The notes beneath the pieces are model-generated. The model ran no database searches and was not told where the DNA came from. It saw only the letters and a program-made list of their open reading frames with translations. Source: Bacteroidota bacterium (GTDB lineage: Bacteria; Bacteroidota; Bacteroidia; Chitinophagales; UBA8649). From it: a DNA stretch of 45,053 nt. Positions 8,286 through 17,400 of the stretch are shown here, in pieces; within the stretch, counting starts at the first letter, position 1; each line of letters begins with the position of its first letter. Location of the stretch: positions 100,523 to 145,575 of the forward strand of contig PKDX01000021.1 in assembly GCA_002862745.1 (NCBI GenBank), written 5' to 3'. Position numbers and translations under genes: made by a program.

Positions 8286-10669
8286 TAAAATTTAAAGTTC
8301 CAAGCTCCCGTAAATAAAACTGGAAACAACGAAGCCTGCTTTGCGCTTACCTCGAGATCACCCGCGGAAAGATCACCTTGAAAATCATAGTATATGAAAT
8401 ATGGGTTATAACGATTATAGGCATTGTACACCGACAAGGAAACGGCAGAATATCGTTTATCATCATCGCGAAGTAGCATGGTGGCCGACAGATCTAATCG
8501 ATGATATGCCGCCATCCTGTAGTCATTTCTTGGACCATATACATTCGTTACTTCACCCCCAATAAAATACCATTGTACGGGCAATGTGGTATTTTGACCA
8601 CTGCCATATACCCAGGTAGCACTGACATCCCATTTTTCATTCACATCATACATAACTACAATCGATGCGTCGTGACGTCGATCAAACTTCGCACGAAAAG
8701 GCGTCCCGTTGTTAATATCATCAAATCTGCGTTCACTCCATGAAAGCGTATACCCTACCCAACCATTAAATTTACCGTATCGCTTCTTGACAAAGAACTC
8801 AGCACCATAAGCATACCCATCGCCGTATACAAATTGATCTTCCGTTTCCTGTGTGCCATCATCATTGGCACCCTCAGCATATTCAATTTGGTTCCATAGT
8901 CTTCTATAATAGCCCTCCACAGACATTTCATAGGCATTATCCTTGAAGTTTTGGAAATAACCAATCGATCCTTGGACTGCAGTTTGTGGCTTCGAGCGGT
9001 CTGTACTTGGGACCCATAAGTCAGTAGGAAGTGTGGTTGTTGACTGAGAGACCAAGTGCATGTATTGTCGATTTAATGAAGTCCCACATTTAATGGATGC
9101 CGTTGGATTCAAAAGGAAACGCATACTTATCCTTGGCTCAAGACCATAATAGGTGGCAAAGGCCTCGTTTCTTCCTTTGGAAACCGTGTCGATGGGAAGT
9201 CCTGTGGTTTCATCATAATAGATTCTGTCTCCCGGTCCCACATTGGACCATAAACTTGCACGAAGTCCAAGATTTAGCTTCCACCAAGATGTTGCATCCC
9301 ATTCATCTCTGAAATAGATCGCCCCTTCGTGAGCCCATTTAGGATCTAAATCATTAGTAAAATCTTCCTCTCCTGAACCGAGCTCCACTTGATAGGGTGT
9401 AAATCGATGGAAAATGTACTCATAGCCAAAACGCGCATTGTGTCGCACAGATGGATAATAATCAAAGTGCCCTTTTATACCGTAATCTCGTATACCCGAC
9501 TGTAACTTAAATCGAAAGGTCTGGAACCCCGCATTGACTCTTGAGATATAATCATTAAAAACTAAGGTGGTATTTAAAAAGAGGCGAGGCTTAAACTGAT
9601 GATTCCAACGCATCGTGGCTGTCGTATTACCCCATGGAATTTCAAAGTTAAAATCACCATCTGATGAGCCAAAAGCAAATCGATCACGGCCGATATAACT
9701 CGAGATAAACAAACGGTCTTTATCTGTAAGCTTAGCGTTGATTTTTATATTTACATCAAAGAATGATGGAATTCTTCCTGAATTTCCTTGCTTACTTAAC
9801 ACAGGGTTGATGAGGTAGGGTAAGTAGGTGATTCGATTACTGATTAGAAAAGATGCCTTTTCCTTTTTGAGTGGCCCTTCAACTGTAAATCTTGAAGCGA
9901 TGGCCCCGATACCCCCTTCGGCATGAAATTCTTGCATATTACCTTCCCTCATCGAAACGTCCAAAACAGAAGATATCCGTCCGCCATACTCCGAAGGCAT
10001 GGTTCCTTTAATCAGTTTTGTACTCTTTATTGCATCCGAGTTAAATACACTAAAAAATCCAAGCAAGTGACCGGGATTATATACCGTAGCATTATCGAGT
10101 AACACGAGGTTTTGGTCAGGTCCTGATCCTCGAACGTAAAGTCCTGAGTTACCCTCACCACTACTCATAACCCCTGGCATGAGCTGCAAGGTTCGTAAGA
10201 TATCTGCTTCCCCAAAAAGAGCGGGTAGTTTTTTCACTGTCGAGGTTTCCACTTCAAGGACTCCCAAGTCAGTAGATGATACATTTTCATCTTCCTTTTC
10301 GCCAGTTACAACAACTTCTTGCAAAAAATCTTCATCAGAAGCTAACTCAAAATTGAGCACAATATTAGAATCAACAAGATTAACAACCTCGACAGCCTCT
10401 TGTAATCCTAAAAAGGAACATTGTATTTTATAGGAACCCGGAAGCAGAGACAAGGCATAATATCCATAGGTATTGGTGACTACAGCTATGTCTGTGTTTT
10501 CGACTTGGATAACAGCTCCTATCAAATCTTCACTCGACTCTGCCTCGAGTACATAGCCACTAATGAGTATTTTTTTTTGTGCTTGAAGGGAAGATGGACA
10601 ACACCAGAAAAAGGCAAACAAAAGCGTGGAAAGCACTACTAAACAAGAGGAGTTTGACCTTTTTTTCAT
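8285..10669 (-). CDS. TonB-dependent receptor with carboxypeptidase-like regulatory domain
   Basis: A 794-residue outer-membrane receptor. It has a signal peptide ending SSLQAQ, then a carboxypeptidase-regulatory-like beta domain (~35-115, ISGYVLEAESSEDLIGAV), a plug domain (~140-260) with LYVRGSGPDQNLVLLDNA and EYGGRISSVLDV, and a C-terminal beta barrel ending in aromatic NFKF. It imports a ligand with TonB energy; the ligand is unknown. The frame is open upstream to a TTG at 10681, but the ATG at 10667-10669 gives the typical MKK-type signal peptide and is preferred. It forms a pair with the overlapping DUF4249 lipoprotein and follows the T9SS subtilase by about 20 nt. Confidence 0.92.
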   Translation of the reverse strand: MKKRSNSSCLVVLSTLLFAFFWCCPSSLQAQKKILISGYVLEAESSEDLIGAVIQVENTDIAVVTNTYGYYALSLLPGSYKIQCSFLGLQEAVEVVNLVDSNIVLNFELASDEDFLQEVVVTGEKEDENVSSTDLGVLEVETSTVKKLPALFGEADILRTLQLMPGVMSSGEGNSGLYVRGSGPDQNLVLLDNATVYNPGHLLGFFSVFNSDAIKSTKLIKGTMPSEYGGRISSVLDVSMREGNMQEFHAEGGIGAIASRFTVEGPLKKEKASFLISNRITYLPYLINPVLSKQGNSGRIPSFFDVNIKINAKLTDKDRLFISSYIGRDRFAFGSSDGDFNFEIPWGNTTATMRWNHQFKPRLFLNTTLVFNDYISRVNAGFQTFRFKLQSGIRDYGIKGHFDYYPSVRHNARFGYEYIFHRFTPYQVELGSGEEDFTNDLDPKWAHEGAIYFRDEWDATSWWKLNLGLRASLWSNVGPGDRIYYDETTGLPIDTVSKGRNEAFATYYGLEPRISMRFLLNPTASIKCGTSLNRQYMHLVSQSTTTLPTDLWVPSTDRSKPQTAVQGSIGYFQNFKDNAYEMSVEGYYRRLWNQIEYAEGANDDGTQETEDQFVYGDGYAYGAEFFVKKRYGKFNGWVGYTLSWSERRFDDINNGTPFRAKFDRRHDASIVVMYDVNEKWDVSATWVYGSGQNTTLPVQWYFIGGEVTNVYGPRNDYRMAAYHRLDLSATMLLRDDDKRYSAVSLSVYNAYNRYNPYFIYYDFQGDLSAGDLEVSAKQASLFPVLFTGAWNFKF

Positions 10670-10688
10670 GATGGACCTCAAAAATAAG

Positions 10689-12356
10689 TTATCTCATAGG
10701 TATAACCACTTTTTTGTCATAAAGTTCCTCCCCGCTCTGCAAATCATAGACACGAACAAAAAACATCCCTTCCTTTAGCAAAGCACTTTCTAACGAAACA
10801 GGAATATCAATGGTTGAAGCGCCATAGGTATTAAAGCCATCTTCATAGATGAATTGTCCACTCATACTGAGAAGCACTACACCAATACTTTCCCGCCCGT
10901 CCGTATCGATCAGAAGGTTAAACTTGTCCTCGACAATTGGATTGGGATACAATTCTACTTTGCCATTGGCTTCCGCCGTGCGCCGCGCCATATACATGGC
11001 AAAAAAAGAAGGAATACCATAGCCATACTCATGATCAGGGCTGGAAAACTGATGGCTAAAGCGCTTTACATCGCTAAGGATCTCAAAAGGTGTTAACTCA
11101 GGATAAGCACTCCAATACGAAGCGCACAATCCGCTGACTAGAGGACTGCTAAACGACGTTCCATCCGCATAGGTCAAGAATCCATAAGGTGAGGTTGTGA
11201 GCACATCATATCCCACGCCCATGACATCAGGTTTTATACGACCATCAGCTGTAGGGCCTAATGAGGAGAACGACACCCGATTACCGTCCATAGTTGTAGC
11301 TCCTACCGCCAGAACACTATCTCCATCTGCAGGGGCTGTGACATATTGCCAATCATCATTCCCTGAATTACCGGCACTATTAACTACTAAAAATCCCTTT
11401 CTTGCTGCAAGGTCGGCCGCAATAGTAATTGGTGTCGTATTGCCGTCCATATCTTCAATTGTATGGTTTTGATCGGCAATATCAAACCCGGTCGAATAGC
11501 CAAGAGAAGTGTTTATCACTGAACGAATCCCCATGATACTATCCGCGTGTTCCGCAGCAATAGCCCACAAATACTCTTCATAGAGACCTTCAGAATCCGT
11601 ATCCTCTGTAACAAACAAATAAGCCTTACTTAGCGGAGCGGAACCAATCATTTGGCCCTCAAAATATCCCAGCATGGTGCCAAGTACTAAACTACCATGA
11701 CTACCCTCAGAAAAAACATCTGGGTCATCATCTACGAAGTCATAGACTGGGACAATACGACCATCATTTCGTGCTTGAGCAAGATATCCGGAGTTATCCA
11801 TTCCCTGAAAGCCGTTATCCATTACCGCAATCTCTATGCCTTGCCCTTGAAAACCATAAGCATGCAGCTCTATTCCTCCATGCATCCTAATGTTAAGGGC
11901 TGACTCGCCATACATCCCATCCCCTCCTTTATTCTGTCCTTTACTTCCCTTGCCTCGTCGCTTCTTGGATTTGCTTTGCGTCTTAACCATAAAGACGGTA
12001 TCTACAAAAGGTAAAGCGAGCAAAGAATCTATGGCTTCTGAAGTCTGAATTGTGCCGAGCATGCCATTGAGCCACTTACTCGTGTACTTACATTCAATCA
12101 ACGATTCTACTGCGGTTAAGTAGGAAGTAGGTATAGGTAAATCAGTACGCTCAATAGGAATGTCATAGGCAGCTCTCCTTGCGAGCGCATTCGGTGACAT
12201 AAAAAGGGCAGGATTGTCTACAGAAAATGCAGTAGCCTCCTTATCGGCAAACTGCAACCAGTAGATATCCTGAGCTCCTGCAGTAGAAACAACAAAGCAA
12301 CAAACCGCTAATGCTACCAGCCTATACTTATCAAACCAACCTTTAATCCCTATCAT
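10689..12356 (-). CDS. Secreted S8 subtilisin-like protease with type IX secretion sorting domain
   Basis: A 555-residue secreted serine protease. The order is signal peptide, a prodomain-like segment (~30-125), a basic glycine-rich linker (KSKKRRGKGSKGQNKGG, ~128-144), and the catalytic domain with Asp180 in AVMDNGF, His220 in GSHGSLVLGTM, oxyanion Asn330 in NSAGNSG and Ser401 in GTSFSSP. A C-terminal ~75-residue T9SS type A sorting domain begins at VELYPNP. It is therefore probably exported by T9SS and either surface-bound or released. A GTG at 12365 would add three residues; the ATG at 12354-12356 is preferred. It is the first gene of the minus-strand run leading to the TonB receptor, so peptide scavenging is a plausible but unproven link. 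Confidence 0.9.
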   Translation of the reverse strand: MIGIKGWFDKYRLVALAVCCFVVSTAGAQDIYWLQFADKEATAFSVDNPALFMSPNALARRAAYDIPIERTDLPIPTSYLTAVESLIECKYTSKWLNGMLGTIQTSEAIDSLLALPFVDTVFMVKTQSKSKKRRGKGSKGQNKGGDGMYGESALNIRMHGGIELHAYGFQGQGIEIAVMDNGFQGMDNSGYLAQARNDGRIVPVYDFVDDDPDVFSEGSHGSLVLGTMLGYFEGQMIGSAPLSKAYLFVTEDTDSEGLYEEYLWAIAAEHADSIMGIRSVINTSLGYSTGFDIADQNHTIEDMDGNTTPITIAADLAARKGFLVVNSAGNSGNDDWQYVTAPADGDSVLAVGATTMDGNRVSFSSLGPTADGRIKPDVMGVGYDVLTTSPYGFLTYADGTSFSSPLVSGLCASYWSAYPELTPFEILSDVKRFSHQFSSPDHEYGYGIPSFFAMYMARRTAEANGKVELYPNPIVEDKFNLLIDTDGRESIGVVLLSMSGQFIYEDGFNTYGASTIDIPVSLESALLKEGMFFVRVYDLQSGEELYDKKVVIPMR

Positions 12357-12384
12357 ATAATTCACGTAATTTACCTACATAACG

Positions 12385-12414
12385 AAAAAAGCACCAATAA
12401 AATTGGTGCTTTTT
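12385..12414 (-). terminator. Rho-independent terminator, possibly bidirectional
   Basis: A perfect 8-bp stem (GCACCAAT at 12391-12398 with ATTGGTGC at 12402-12409) closes a 3-nt loop and is flanked by six A on one side and five T on the other. It lies 27 nt past the stop of the small lipoprotein gene, so it would end that minus-strand transcript. It also sits just upstream of the subtilase start, separating the two units. Confidence 0.8.
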
Positions 12415-12440
12415 CATGGTTTCATGGATTACTTATTTCG

Positions 12441-12569
12441 TTATGCAGGCTTTTCAGTAGTATCTGAAAGATCTGCTTTGTAAGCTGGACATGTAGTGTG
12501 TTGGCAAGAAGTTACCACAGCTGCTGTGATGATTAGTGCCAAAGCCAAAATGATTTGTCGAGTTTTCAT
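12441..12569 (-). CDS. Small lipoprotein, 42 residues
   Basis: A short ORF beginning MKTRQIILALALIITAAVV and continuing into a lipobox-like VTSC, so cleavage would leave a mature peptide of about 20 residues with an N-terminal lipidated cysteine. The mature part contains QHTTCPAYKAD, i.e. a second cysteine in a CPAY motif, and ends in TEKPA. Short Bacteroidota lipoproteins with a CPAY-type tail are familiar by appearance, but no function is known to me. Support comes from the intact lipoprotein signal, a strong terminator 27 nt after the stop and its position alone in an otherwise empty intergenic region. A weak -7-like sequence (TAACTTTA on the minus strand, 12587-12594) lies upstream. Confidence 0.72.
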   Translation of the reverse strand: MKTRQIILALALIITAAVVTSCQHTTCPAYKADLSDTTEKPA

Positions 12570-12848
12570 AGCTTCTATGTTTAGTGTAAAGTTAATATTT
12601 AAAATTTTCCTTTGCTAGAGTGAATCGTAAGTTTTCAAGAACTTAGTAGTTTTTGTCTAGTAATCCTAACTCTACGATGAGTATCTGGACTACAGTTGAC
12701 AAGTAAAGAACGATTTGTTAAGCTGTTTTCTTATGTAAACCATCTAACAATATCTACATATACGGAAGGAAAAAGAGAAGGTTACAGACATATAGAATTT
12801 TTTTTCATGTGAATTAAAAGGGAATCCTTTAGTTGTATCTTTAGTGCC
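12570..12848. other. Intergenic region between divergent genes
   Basis: About 280 bp of AT-rich sequence between the small lipoprotein (minus) and the exonuclease (plus). I see no ORF with coding character, no RNA gene and no strong hairpin. TATCTTTA at 12836-12843 resembles a -7 box but ends 5 nt before the exonuclease ATG, so it would only fit a leaderless transcript. The region presumably holds both divergent promoters. Confidence 0.5.
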
Positions 12849-13613
12849 ATGCAATTGAAACGACCTTTAGCCTTTATTGATCTCGAAGCAACTGGTGTTG
12901 ATACCGTGAATGATCGCATTGTGGAGATTGGTATTGTCCTACTTGATCTTGAAGGTCAAGAAACAGAACACCGCTATTTAGTGAATCCCACCTGCCCTAT
13001 TCCAAAAGAAGCAAGTATGATTCACGGAATCAAAGATGAAGATGTGGCGAACTGCCCAACCTTTAAGGAAATTGCCCAAGAATTGTTTGATTTATTAAAT
13101 CCATGTGATTTCGCAGGATTTAGTTCGAATAATTACGACATCCCTCTCCTAGCCGAAGAATTTCTTCGTGCTGATCTTGTATTATCCTTTAAAGATAGAA
13201 GTCTAATCGATGTAAGGAACATTTTTGTTCTTAAGGAAAAGCGAGATCTAGCCTCAGCATATAAGTTCTACTGCGATCAAGAAATTGTAAATGCCCACAC
13301 CGCAATGGCAGATATTCGTGCCACCAAAGATGTGTTTTTTGCACAGTTAAAGAAATATGAGGATTTACCTGAGTCTATCGAGAAGCTACATAACTACTCA
13401 AATCAGCATCAGCTCAATCGAATTGACTTTGCAGGTCGCTTTGTTATGCGTAAGGGAGAGGCCACCTTCAATTTTGGCAAACATAAAGGACGTCCTGTAC
13501 GAGAGGTTCTAGTAAATGAGCCAGGATATTATGCCTGGATGATGAAAAATGATTTCCCAAGGGATACAAAAATGCGCTTGAAGGAAATTAAACTAAGTAT
13601 GAATTCGTTTTAG
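12849..13613 (+). CDS. DEDDh 3'-5' exonuclease with ExoX-like C-terminal domain
   Basis: A 254-residue protein related to the proofreading epsilon subunit of DNA polymerase III and to exonuclease X. The DEDDh motifs are visible: FIDLEATG (Asp11, Glu13), SNNYDIPLL (second Asp) and HTAMADIRAT (catalytic His and last Asp). The C-terminal ~50 residues, FNFGKHKGRPVREVL...YYAWMM, match the small domain often found after ExoX-type exonucleases. It probably trims single-stranded DNA 3' ends in repair or replication, or acts on RNA; the sequence does not decide. Its TAG stop is 5 nt before the glycosyltransferase ATG, so the two are co-transcribed. Confidence 0.88.
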   Translation: MQLKRPLAFIDLEATGVDTVNDRIVEIGIVLLDLEGQETEHRYLVNPTCPIPKEASMIHGIKDEDVANCPTFKEIAQELFDLLNPCDFAGFSSNNYDIPLLAEEFLRADLVLSFKDRSLIDVRNIFVLKEKRDLASAYKFYCDQEIVNAHTAMADIRATKDVFFAQLKKYEDLPESIEKLHNYSNQHQLNRIDFAGRFVMRKGEATFNFGKHKGRPVREVLVNEPGYYAWMMKNDFPRDTKMRLKEIKLSMNSF

Positions 13614-13618
13614 GGAAA

Positions 13619-14344
13619 ATGAATCCTTTAATCATCATCCCAACCTACAACGAGATTGAAAATCTCGACCGTATGATCCATGCCCTTATGGCGTTGGATC
13701 ACGAGGTGGACGTACTTGTAGTGGATGATGATTCACCTGACGGCACGGGAAAAGCTGCTGATGAACTTGCAAAGACTTTTCAAAACAGAGTATTCACCTT
13801 ACACAGACAAGGTAAGCTGGGTCTAGGCACAGCCTATATCGCTGGGTTTAAATGGGGAATGGATCGAGGGTATGATTTACTTACCGAAATGGATTGTGAT
13901 TTTTCTCATGACCCCAAAGAACTTAAGCACTTGATTCATGCTTGCCAAAGCGGATTTGACTATGCTATTGGCTCCCGCTATACAAAAGGCGGTGGATTTG
14001 AGAACTGGCCGTTTCATCGATGGGTATTATCAAAGTTTGCCAGTATATATGTACAAGTTATTCTCGGTCTACCCATTAAGGACAGCACGGCAGGATTTAT
14101 TTGCTATAGACGAGAAGTCTTAGAGCGTATTGGTCTTGATAGCGTGCAATTTGTAGGCTATGCTTTTCAGATAGAAATGAAATACAAGGCCTACATGCAT
14201 GGATTTAAACCCAAGGAACTGCCCATAACCTTTGCCGATCGTGAGTTTGGAAAGTCCAAGTTGTCCAATGGTATCATTAAAGAGGCAATGTTTGGCGTGT
14301 TCACACTCAGAAAAGTTGGAAAACAGATTCGGAAAAATCGATAA
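13619..14344 (+). CDS. GT2 glycosyltransferase, polyprenol-phosphate mannose synthase-like
   Basis: A 241-residue family 2 glycosyltransferase. The N-terminus LIIIPTYNEIENL, nucleotide-sugar site VVDDDSPDGTG, acidic metal/catalytic motif EMDCDFSHDP and IGSRYTKGGG are those of dolichyl/polyprenyl-phosphate mannose synthases (Dpm1/Ppm1). Such enzymes transfer mannose from GDP-mannose to a polyprenyl phosphate on the cytoplasmic membrane face, giving a donor for envelope or protein glycosylation. The protein ends soon after the catalytic domain (KVGKQIRKNR) and lacks the C-terminal membrane helices of longer relatives. The sugar specificity is inferred from family only. Confidence 0.88.
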   Translation: MNPLIIIPTYNEIENLDRMIHALMALDHEVDVLVVDDDSPDGTGKAADELAKTFQNRVFTLHRQGKLGLGTAYIAGFKWGMDRGYDLLTEMDCDFSHDPKELKHLIHACQSGFDYAIGSRYTKGGGFENWPFHRWVLSKFASIYVQVILGLPIKDSTAGFICYRREVLERIGLDSVQFVGYAFQIEMKYKAYMHGFKPKELPITFADREFGKSKLSNGIIKEAMFGVFTLRKVGKQIRKNR

Positions 14345-14406
14345 GCAACTTGTTTTCTCCGTCATCATAAACCGGCAATAAGAATCTACTAGCATCTTCT
14401 AAAAAC

Positions 14407-14439
14407 AAAAAAGGCGTCCCATAAGGACGCCCTTTTTTT
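14407..14439. terminator. Bidirectional Rho-independent terminator
   Basis: The 7-bp GC-rich stem GGCGTCC (14413-14419) / GGACGCC (14425-14431) has a 5-nt loop and is flanked by an A-run before it and a seven-T run after it. It lies between the convergent glycosyltransferase (ends 14344) and giant T9SS protein gene (ends 14455), and can terminate both. Confidence 0.88.
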
Positions 14440-14454
14440 CTTACGTAAAGAAGA

Positions 14455-17400
14455 TTACTCTTCTCGAAGTATTTCAATCACGTGACGCTTACCATCACGC
14501 TCAAGCTCTAGCATGTATACACCAGCCGCCTGCAGCGCACCCACCTCAAGGGTTAGAGTATTCGCTCCACGAACTACTGAGAATTCATTGCTGTATACCA
14601 ACTGGCTCGCTGCATCATAAAGTGAAACAGTCAATGCTCCCTCTGTCTCAGCTTCTAACTCTAAACCGAGAAGATCATTAAACGGAACTGGGAATACAGC
14701 TAATTGTGTAAGTCCATCTATATTCTCGATTCCCGTACAGAGCACTACATCCACTTCGAAGTTTGCCGTGGTAACACAACCTGTTGTCGTATCTGTGTAA
14801 GAGTATGTCAAGTTATGAGAACCTAAACCAGCAACATTAGGATCAAACAAGTTTCCAGATGCACCAGGACCTGTAAGAACTCCACCGATTGGTAAAAGGT
14901 TCAAGTCGATAACCGAATCCGATTCACAAATACTAGCACCTATGTTTCCATAATCAATATTGATTTCCGGTAAAACACTAAGGTTAGTGTATACCACAGA
15001 ATCACATCCACCCGAACTTAGTAGCGTATCAACATACGCTCCAGTTTGCGTATAAATACTCGATGGATTTGGCGTACCTCCTACAACGAAGGATTGACCA
15101 GTACAAATCACAGGACTTTGGAAGATCGTAAAGCTTGTCACAATAGACACATTGAAGGCTAACAAGCTATCACATCCAGCTGAAGTCTGAAGATTGACAG
15201 CATAAAACCCTGAGTCATATACCGTGACGCCATTAGGTAATGTATAACCATCTCCATCACACAATACAATATCTAGTGTATCCGTAAATGTTGGATTGAT
15301 AGTAAGATCAGTTACAATTACACTATCACATCCTGCTACCGTACTTAGCGCATCTGTGTAAAGGCCTGGTTGTATTACTACATTTCCACCCGGTAACGCG
15401 TAGGATGTTCCCTCACAAATTGCAACCTGCACTGTATCAAGCGTTGGGTTGTTAACCTCAATAGTGAACTGAGAGAAATCAGAAGCACAACCACCAGAGA
15501 CTGTGTAAGCCGTACTAGGTTCAGCACCGCAATACTCAATTCGAACGCTTAAGAAGTCTCCACCACACAACGTTGTATTGATGTTACCTGCAGCATCAAC
15601 CCCAGAGAACTGAATGACACCATCGGAGTTCCAAGCAGCCATTTGCGCTGCAGAAACCGCTACCGTATCATACAGTGTATCTCCACATTGTGTTGTACCA
15701 GCTACCCCACCAATAGATCCAAGGAGGTTTCCATTTTCATCTGACACATTCCACTGTTCTAAGTTCCCACCAGTGCCATCGATATCACCAAAACCAGAGA
15801 ATATGATCGTTGCACCACTTGGGAAGTTTCCTGGTAAGCCATTGATGCTAAAGGATGTGAGCGTGCTGTTCAGTGAACCGCCCGTTGCCACCTCCTCTAC
15901 TGCATAGCAAGAGGATCCTCGCTGCACGTAATAAGTCGTTGTAACCGCTGGTGAGAACGTAACTGTGTCGCCCATAGCCACCGCAGTAGTTGACGTATCC
16001 GAGAGATAGTACATCGTTTGTTCACCATTCATTGCAGGCGCTAAGGAAACATCCACCGAGTCACCAAGACATATAGAAGCGTTTGGCACTGCAACGGCCA
16101 TTGGCACTGCTTCTAAAGCAACAACAGTAAATGCAGTATCATTGGCTGAGATTCCGTCTTGTCCAGAAAGTACTTCGACCGTACCTAACAAGAGAAGTGG
16201 TGAATAACCATTTAACGTATTAATATATCCTATTGATAGGGTGTCAAACTGACCTGGAGCAAGAACCCCTGTGACTGCGCCTACAGACGCCTGCGTTGCA
16301 GATCCTGGACCATATAGTACATCAACCACAACAGAGGTCAGAGTATCTAATCCAAGGTTAGCTACGACAGCTATAATCTCACTAGAATCACTTCCACATC
16401 CATCGTTCGGTGAGAGGAATTCAATAAATGCCGCATCTACGTTAGGTATAGTTTGAATATTGATATTATCAATAAAGATGTCATTGTCCTCAATATCATC
16501 AATATTACCTTCAGTAGCATAAAATCCAACTTGGATGTTCTGCCCTACGTAGGCTGATAAATCAACTGTATCATTTTGACCTGTATTGGAGATAACAGAG
16601 GATGCATCATAGACAACTACTGGATTCCATGTTACTCCGCAATCTGTCGAAACATACACAGCAACCGTATCATCTGAACCAAGTGTACCTGATAACGTGC
16701 TAGCGAAATCAGTTAACGCAATATCATATGTAAAGGTGGTATTGGATTCTACTTCAAAGATTGGCGTAAGCATCCATGCATAATCACCAACATTAAATAG
16801 ATTAATGCGAGCACTCGTTCCGTTGACCCCACCAGCATTAGCAAAAAGATCATCGGTCCATCCTGAGAAACCAGCATTTTGCGGGATACCTTGACCTTCC
16901 CACTCAGTTAATGGACCAATGGCATCCAAGTTAGCGCCTGTAAATCCTGTAAAGTCTTCTTCGATTGGCAGTTGAGCTAATGGATCTACAACTACTTGAT
17001 AAGTAAGCGTGTCATTGAATGTATTAATATCCGTATTATTTACGAAAGCAATAAAATCATACGTTCCCACTTGAGATAAATCCAATGGACCAAGAGTTAA
17101 GGCCATTGAGTTACCGTTAAATGGTAGTAACGTATCACTTGGCAGAATAACTGTTTGGTTGAATGAGCCACCATTAGGTCCTAACTGAACAACATTTAAG
17201 GTGTTACCTAAGGAGTCCGTAAATAGCGTATCCGATCCGCCATTCACAATTTCTACTGTAACAAGCGCTGATGGATCATAACAACCCGGATTAGCTGGCG
17301 ACGTAAAGGCAGAAACAATGTAGTCCACGGGAGGTAGCACTGTGATTCCGATATCGTCAATTGCCATATCACTTGTGAAACCAGGCCCACGTGTTCCTCT

